From positions 41,780,723-41,844,722 of the forward strand of contig OU342634.1 of the NCBI GenBank assembly GCA_910589415.1: a stretch of DNA of 64,000 nucleotides. Reading direction: 5' to 3'. Of this stretch, positions 58,284 to 64,000 are shown piece after piece. The notes beneath the pieces are model-generated. The model saw nothing but the letters and a program-made list of their open reading frames with translations. It ran no database searches and had not been told where the DNA came from. Origin of the DNA: Malachius bipustulatus (Eukaryota; Arthropoda; Insecta; Coleoptera; Melyridae). A program made the position numbers and the translations under genes. How positions within the stretch are numbered: position 1 is the first letter of the stretch; each line of letters begins with the position of its first letter.

Positions 58284-59026
58284 CAGGGTGTGTTCTACAA
58301 GCTCTATGACAAACTTTGACAGATGGTAGGTTGCTTGATTTTAAACATATTTTTTTTTAATAAACATGAGTCCGATTCGTTTTTGTTTAGAAGTTACAAG
58401 CATTTAACCTTTATTAACAATCAACAATAAAAATTTAAATTAAATGATAATCACAAAACTTAAGACTATAAAAATTGTTCGAAATGTCCACCCTCAGCTT
58501 GAATGCAAGCCTCACATCGACGAACTAAAGATTCGGTCACTCGAAGAATGAGATTTGGATCATTTCTTATTTGGTTAGCTGCATCTTGAATTCTTTCAAG
58601 TAACTGCTGATGGGTAGCGATTTCAACATGGTAGACCAGCTGCTTCATGTGTCCCCATAAATAAAAATCCAGAGGATTCAGATCGGGAGAACGAGGTGGC
58701 CATGATATTGGACCTCCTTGACCTATCCATTTATTCGGGAAATGTTCATTTAGCCAAGCAGCAACTTGTCTTCCTCTATGTGGTGGTGCACCGTCATGCT
58801 GATACCACATATTTTGAATAATATTGAGTTGCACGTCATCAATAAACTCTAAAAGGTCGTGTTCTAAGAAATGTCTATAAAGATCTGCATTTAAACGATC
58901 ATTCTTTAAATGCTTGTAACTTCTAAACAAAAACGAATCGGCCCCATGTTTATTAAAAAAAATATGTTTAAAATCAAGCAACCTACCATCTGTCAAAGTT
59001 TGTCATAGAGCTTGTAGAACACCCTG
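58284..59026. mobile_element. Internally deleted DD41D mariner element
   Basis: 743 bp, flanked by TA (58282-58283 and 59027-59028). Starts CAGGGTGTGTTCTACAAGC, ends GCTTGTAGAACACCCTG. Terminal repeats of about 118 bp are near identical. The interior is the C-terminal half of a transposase on the minus strand. It ties the CAGGGTG terminus directly to a mariner transposase. Confidence 0.88.
58466..58900 (-). pseudogene. C-terminal half of a DD41D mariner transposase
   Basis: Open to a stop at 58466 without internal breaks. Upstream the frame runs into the terminal repeat, so the N-terminal half (DNA-binding domain and first catalytic Asp) has been deleted. Visible: MWYQHDGAPPH with the second catalytic Asp, WPPRSPDLNPLDFYLWGHMK with the third, 41 residues between the two, then a helical C-terminal tail ending GGHFEQFL. 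The intact frame suggests the deletion is fairly young. No activity is expected from this fragment. Confidence 0.8.
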
Positions 59027-59028
59027 TA

Positions 59029-59182
59029 TAAGTCGTGAAAAAATATATTATTTTGACACCCTATATCTCGAAAACGGTGGATTTGCGGACCCATGTAAAT
59101 AGAAACATATTTTTTCTCAGAACGCGCCAAGGATTTACACCTTCCATTTTCCGACACATAAGTATTATGAAACATCCTGTAT
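59029..59182. repeat. Solitary right arm of a foldback element
   Basis: Ends CATCCTG-TA at about 59174-59182, directly beside the mariner element; no matching left arm was seen. Confidence 0.4.
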
Positions 59183-59640
59183 AGTGCCAATAGTGGTGGA
59201 ACTGGAAGTTCTTCTAGCTGAAGTTGGAAATATTCACCTAAGTACCTACTTATTTATAATTGTTCGATACCGTCTCCATATAAGTATAGACAACAAACAA
59301 AGACTCTTTCATCAAACTGCACGTTCTCTTGAGTAAGACGGGGGTTTCCTTTTCCCCAGAAACGATCATTTTTCTTGTTAACACGACCAGAAAGGCAAAA
59401 GATTGCTTCATAGCTCATTATAAAATTTTAGCAAAAATTAGAAACTGCTTCCACTAAGTTTATAACCGATTTTGTGCCTATATATTGCACACATCTTTTT
59501 CTATTATTGGGTACTTCTTAGTGGAGTAAATAAGTTAGATTTTATACTTCGGAAAAATTGGCGGAAAAGGAAATTTTTTACCACGGCTGAACCACCGTAA
59601 AGCTGATTTATTTATTTATTTAATAAAATTAGTACCTATA

Positions 59641-60489
59641 CAGGGTAAGTCATTGATATGGTAAAGCTCGATTGCACCTACACCATTAAACATATCGAAA
59701 TGAACCAAAAAGTGCTGTAAATGGGAGGGTAAAGTGCAGTTTGTAAAATTATTTTCAGATACACAGGATGGCCCAATATCGCTGTACGCCATACAACTTT
59801 GTTATTTTAAATAGGACACCCTCTATATTATTACATTTTCATATTGTTTGAGAAAAGTCAAAAAGAATGATTTGTAAAGTTGAAGTTTGTAATGAGCAAT
59901 TTATGAGTTATAAACAAATGAAAATCGAGATTTTCCATTTTCAAAGCAGCTTATATTGAAAACGGCTCGAGATATGGAAAAACGGTTTACATGTTCCTAT
60001 CTTAACTTTTCAAGCGGTATCCTATTGGATGGATGAAATTTTTATACAGAGTGGTAAAAAATTTGATTATTTTTATCACCCGGTATAAAAATTTCAGCTA
60101 CATGATAGGATACCAAATTAAAAATTAAGATAGGGACATGTAAACCGTTTTTCCATATCTCGAGCCGTTTTCAATATAAGCTGCTTTGAAAATGAAAAAT
60201 CGCGATTTTCATTTGTTTATAACTCATAAATTGCTCATTACAAACTTCAACTTTACAAACCATTCTTTTTGACTTTTCTCAAACAATATGAAAATGTAAT
60301 AATATAGAGGGTGTCCTATTTAAAATAACAAAGTTGTATGGCGTACAGCGATATTGGGCCATCCTGTGTATCTGAAAATAATTTTACAAACTGCACTTTA
60401 CCCTCCCATTTACAGCACTTTTTGGTTCATTTCGATATCTTTAATGGTGTAGGTGCAATCGAGCTTTACCATATCAATGACTTACCCTG
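59641..60489. mobile_element. CAGGGTA-type foldback element
   Basis: Left CAGGGTAAGTCATTGATATG, right CATATCAATGACTTACCCTG, on TA. Arms of about 380 bp. The inner part has the module TTACATGTTCCTATCTTAAC shared with 4179-5048. The open frame crossing the right arm is a repeat translation. Confidence 0.85.
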
Positions 60490-60639
60490 TATAGTTGAAT
60501 ATTCAATTAATGGAATATCTCAAAAAATCAATTATTTATTCAACATATGCATAAGAAGTTTAATTTTCAATTGTTTACGGAAGTGTGAAATCTCAAAAAA
60601 TACATTTTTCAAGAAAAAAACATTCGAAAAACAAACTAG

Positions 60640-60785
60640 GGGGTTATTTGAAAAAAAAAATTAAGGGATGATTACTTTGGGGGTTAAACGCCGTAAAGTT
60701 GTATTGAGGGTGCAGCCGTAAAGTCTTAGGGGTGTAGGTATTTGAAGTTTCCTAAATTTCATTTGTTTCTGTTTTTAGTGTATTT
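60640..60785. repeat. Fragment related to the arm of element 2459-3206
   Basis: Shares GGGATGATTAC, GCCGTAAAG, ATTGAGGGTGCA, CTTAGGGGTGT and AATTTCATTTGTTT in the same order as the right arm of that element. Confidence 0.5.
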
Positions 60786-60909
60786 TTTAACAAAAAAATA
60801 CACTATTGAGGACGACATCACTTTTCGAAAATCACCCAAACTCATCAAATGTCCACCGATCATGACCCCCAGATCACGAAAAAGTGGTTTTCCAAAATTC
60901 ACCTGCCCA

Positions 60910-60911
<2 letters not shown>

Positions 60912-60943
<32 letters not shown>
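60912..60943. repeat. (AT)n microsatellite
   Basis: About 16 uninterrupted AT units followed by degenerate TTTATATA copies to about 60965. Confidence 0.9.
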
Positions 60944-60955
<12 letters not shown>

Positions 60956-61374
60956 TTATTTATTTCTCCAAAATCACGATTTTTCGATTTTAAAAACGCT
61001 CCTGTAGCTTTATCTTTCAAGATTAGTGAACGAAATTTTGGATTCTTGTAAAGCTTGGGAATGACTTTAGATTTTCGTTGAAAAAAAATCCAAAAGTCAC
61101 GTTACTTCTACAGGGTGTCCTTTCAAAGTTCCCCAAATGCGGTCCTTGAGGCACGGTTTCTGGCCGCAGTTTTCAATCTAGGGGGCTGAAACTTTTGTGA
61201 GAGTAAGATGTCCACAAGGAGTGGTCTGGTATTGCACTTGAGCCAAATCGGCCGAGCCGTTTCAAAATGGCGGCCATTTGAATTTTTTGAACATTAACGG
61301 AAAATTGACAATTTTTTGAACCATTGTATGAGCAAGATGTCAAAAAAACTTTGAAATCAAATTAACAGGATTTG

Positions 61375-62125
61375 AAGAAAATTATTGGAAATTTGAGTTA
61401 ATGCAATAAAATTAGCATATTTTCCATTAATAAGCCAGTGTCGTGGGTAGGAAAAAGGGTGAAAATGTGTCAATTCTATAACCGTTTATGAGTCCATTTT
61501 TGAAGAAGTTGAACCGAAATTTTCCATTTTTTTTTGCTTTAACATATAATTTGATGTCTTAGCTTCAATTCGCCTCGATTAATGTAGCACTTTAAACGAA
61601 AGATAAAAAAGTTTTTCGCTTGTGCAAAATTAGCTTACACTTATATAAAATTATTAAATCGATGAAATGGTTCGCAATTTCTTTTTTATTTTTTTTTCAC
61701 ATTCAATTATGAATGGTTCTGAAAATTAGAAGAGCAATCGCAACGAAAATTAAATCACCTACATGCAGGTGAAAAAAGTATTCAAATTGGTTTTTTAATA
61801 ACTAAGATATGACCAGTTTAAAAAATAAAATGAGTAGATGTAGGTACCTGACGTACTACATTATATCTACCCCATCATCACTACAAATTCGAAACGCACC
61901 GTGTGGCTCAGTTTGTTACATCCTTGACTTGCTAACTGTTGGAGCGGGTTCGCATCCACGAGAGGATCATTCTTTTTTTTTTTGTAGGTAGGTGGAGTTT
62001 TCCCAAAAAAAAATCGGATTATTTTTCATTAAATTCATTATAAAAAAAAATAGGAAGAAAATATTTATTATTGAATCGCATAAAAATACACTATTTCTGC
62101 GATTGATGCGCAAGAAGGTTTTTCG
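61375..62125. repeat. Dispersed copy of the foldback repeat at 509-1440, with a SINE inside
   Basis: GCCAGTGTCGTGGGTAGGAAAA near 61435 and TGCGATTGATGCGCAAGAAG near 62098 match the right half of the repeat upstream of gene A. The tRNA-like sequence at 61896-61980 is inserted within. Confidence 0.55.
61896..61980 (+). mobile_element. tRNA-derived SINE head (pol III A and B boxes)
   Basis: TGGCTCAGTTTG (61904-61915) fits a tRNA A box and GGTTCGCATCC (61947-61957) a B box; the 43-base spacing is that of a tRNA. The acceptor and anticodon stems do not pair well, so it is not a functional tRNA. A T run follows at about 61971-61983. The SINE body and tail were not delimited. Confidence 0.6.
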
Positions 62126-62171
62126 AAATGACGCGGATATCCCTTGATTAAGAAAATTTGGGACACCTTGT

Positions 62172-62922
62172 TAGGGTGTATCTTCAATGTGGCGACAAAA
62201 TGTAAAGACAGATTCTTTGGTCAAAAATAAACGAAATAAACCCCATTAATATGTCCAGAAATGCACCGTTTCTGAGATACTTTGAAAGGGGGTCTTAAAA
62301 AAGAATATTTTTCCAATTAAAAAAAAATCTCAAGAACCGTTTAAGATACCTACAGAATTTAGCTTTTGCACATGCCATATCATTGACTTGAGTTACCTTT
62401 TTGATACCAATTAATTATTTTTTTCATGAGCCATTGGCGGAGATCATAACATTGAGCGAAACTTCTTTGTCCTTCATGTTTCGACACATCTTTTGAAACA
62501 TCATCCAAAGCGAGTTTTTCTCGAAAACGGTTCCCGTTAGCAATTATGACTAATATAGTACCTGCTTTTTGTGCAGAAAATATTGGCGGTTTAAAATGCG
62601 CTTTTAAAATGCCAATTTGCCCAGATCGTAGATATTGGGGACAAAAAAACCCACGCAACCCTAAAATCTCCGTCAATGTAATATGAAAAAAAACTTTGTT
62701 ATAGCATTAAAAAAGTAGCTAATATCAATGACAAGATCTGCAAGCGCTGAGTTCTGTATCTCAAACGGTTCCCCAGATTTCTCCAAAATACTGGAATAAT
62801 CTTTTTTTGACACCCTCTGTATCTCAAAAATGCTGCATTTTCGGTTAATGGGAAATTTTTTGTTTATTTTTGACCAAAGAGTCTGCCTTTAAATTTTTTC
62901 GCAATATTCAAGATACACCCTG
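62172..62922. mobile_element. Foldback element with GGGTGTATCTT ends
   Basis: Left AGGGTGTATCTTCAATGTGGCGA and right CGCAATATTCAAGATACACCCT are inverted with mismatches. TTTGGTCAAAAATAAAC at 62217 pairs with GTTTATTTTTGACCAAA at 62863. The minus-strand open frame in the centre (62380-62676) lacks a recognisable domain. Confidence 0.6.
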
Positions 62923-63852
62923 GTATAACCACCGGTTTTTGTCTTATCATCGATTTTTACTTGCATTAATGAGTAAGAAAAACACGATTTTTGTCTTTCC
63001 TCATCAAGGTACCAAGCGTAAACCTCTAAGAATGTATTTTACACAATATACATTCATCTATTATTACGGAGCTTGGTGCATTCCTGCAGACTCGCCATAA
63101 GACCGGAATACCTACTTTATTAAGTTTTCTTTAATTTAATTTTTTTATTTATTTGAAACATTATTTTGGCAAGATTTCTAACCTTCAAAACCACAAGGAT
63201 TTGATCAGTTATCGCATTTTTATTGCGCTTTATCTTATCATGACGCCTGCTGAGAATTCCACTGCAGTCCAAATTACTTTTATCGACCATAATGAAATAG
63301 CTGATAAGCAGCTGCATAGTGACAAAGCGCGAATACGGCATCTGATTGACGAGATTACACATTTTTCATTTTTTTACCCGACTTTGGAATTTCCCAAAAG
63401 GTTTATACAAGTTGAGCTTACTTCCTTTCATCCAAGTTTTTCCCCTAATTTGACTTACGCTCAAACTTTTTAATACAACTGTTGCACGAAATTTCACAAC
63501 AGACTTATTTGAAGTTACATAGCAGATTATGGACCGCGAGTTCGAGTTGTTAAGTGAAATTTATACCGGAATTTTCTCTACAACCGCAACAGACATCGTC
63601 GTAAAGGCTAAGTTGCTTCAGGTCTGCATCGACGTTAACTGAGCAACACTTTATATGACAAAATATTTACTTTTATCTACATGAAAATTCAAGATACTAT
63701 TGCCGAAAATCGAAGTAAATTTTATAGAATGACATACGTTCAACTTCAATTAGGTACCTAACAAATTTAGTCAAAATTAATATTATTTTACCATTTGTAA
63801 GATATCTGTGTGTGTGTACCTTAGAACTAACATATTTGAATTTTTGTTACAG
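62923..63852. other. Sequence upstream of the leucine-rich-repeat exon
   Basis: Must hold either intron or earlier exon(s) of the gene at the edge. Open frames at 63120-63473 overlap on both strands and look fortuitous. No convincing start exon was found. Confidence 0.35.
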
Positions 63853-64000
63853 AATTCTTATCCAAGTTACAATTCTCCTTTTTTTGACATGGAGAATTTC
63901 TGCACGATGTCCTTCGAAATGTGACTGCAAACCGGGCTCAGTGACTTGCTCGGATAGGAGACTTCAAGCAGTTCCAAATTTCGAATCACTAGACGTAGAA
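63853..64000 (+). CDS. Start of a leucine-rich-repeat protein gene (partial, cut by window edge)
   Basis: After a TTGTTACAG acceptor, an open frame encodes a hydrophobic stretch (ILIQVTILLFLTW), most of a signal peptide, followed by ARCPSKCDCKPGSVTCSD, the four-Cys pattern of an LRR N-terminal cap, and RRLQAVPNF, which begins the first repeat. This indicates a secreted or single-pass surface protein with extracellular leucine-rich repeats. The initiator Met must be in an upstream exon, because the frame enters with one base of a split codon and has no ATG. The rest lies beyond the window, so the subfamily (Kekkon, Toll-like, slit-like and others) cannot be decided. Confidence 0.65.

Noticed and set aside
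61896..61980. A functional tRNA gene
   Set aside because: A and B boxes are present, but the acceptor and anticodon stems do not pair, so a SINE head is more likely.
63120..63473. Open frames just upstream of the LRR exon
   Set aside because: They overlap on both strands, one begins with TTG, and no domain or correct splice phase links them to the LRR exon.
1..64000. CRISPR arrays, operons, ribosome binding sites or prokaryotic features
   Set aside because: The spliced genes and mariner elements show this is animal nuclear DNA; no spaced direct-repeat array was seen.

Overview
The window looks like nuclear DNA of an insect. It is AT-rich, genes are split by GT-AG introns, and the transposon load is heavy (mariner-type transposase relics and many foldback elements). 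The order cannot be decided from the sequence alone.

Four multi-exon genes can be assembled exon by exon, with every splice phase agreeing. (1) An SLC22-type organic cation transporter, gene A, + strand, 1466-8530, eight coding exons, 548 aa, apparently intact. (2) Thymidylate synthase, + strand, 14255-16349, three coding exons, 325 aa, with all catalytic motifs. (3) An organic solute transporter alpha-like gene (SLC51A type), - strand, 34389-21104, six coding exons, 354 aa; its first exon lies beyond an 8 kb intron. (4) A second SLC22 paralogue, gene B, + strand, 40726-46241, with the same eight-exon architecture and the same intron phases. Gene B carries a 1.9 kb DNA transposon inside coding exon 4, so it is broken or a null allele. 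A small single-exon Cys/Pro-rich protein (72 aa, - strand, 53529-53311) is likely real. The first leucine-rich-repeat exon of a further gene runs off the right edge (63853-64000).

Most of the rest is transposon-derived. More than a dozen foldback elements of about 0.25-2.2 kb start with CAGGGTG or a close variant, end with its reverse complement, and sit on TA dinucleotides. Beyond that heptamer their arms fall into unrelated subfamilies. Two of them (54826-56985 and 58284-59026) contain mariner transposase relics with 41 residues between the second and third catalytic Asp (DD41D type), which points to the machinery that probably moves the family. Other mobile DNA includes the exon-4 insertion in gene B, with TATA target duplication and many subterminal repeats; a tRNA-derived SINE head near 61.9 kb; a short ATT-tailed retroposon with 9-bp target duplications at 9.94-10.17 kb; and a 56-bp GAA-tailed retroposon scrap at 32.7 kb.

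The two SLC22 transporters and the OST-alpha homologue are membrane transporters of organic ions and solutes. Thymidylate synthase is a housekeeping nucleotide enzyme lying between them. I see no sign that the four genes form a functional unit beyond proximity; A and B are duplicates now separated by the other two genes. I found no convincing new multi-gene system. The most notable items are the exon-4 transposon, the common-heptamer foldback family with its DD41D relics, and a 1.68 kb near-complete palindrome whose empty site is preserved elsewhere in the window.
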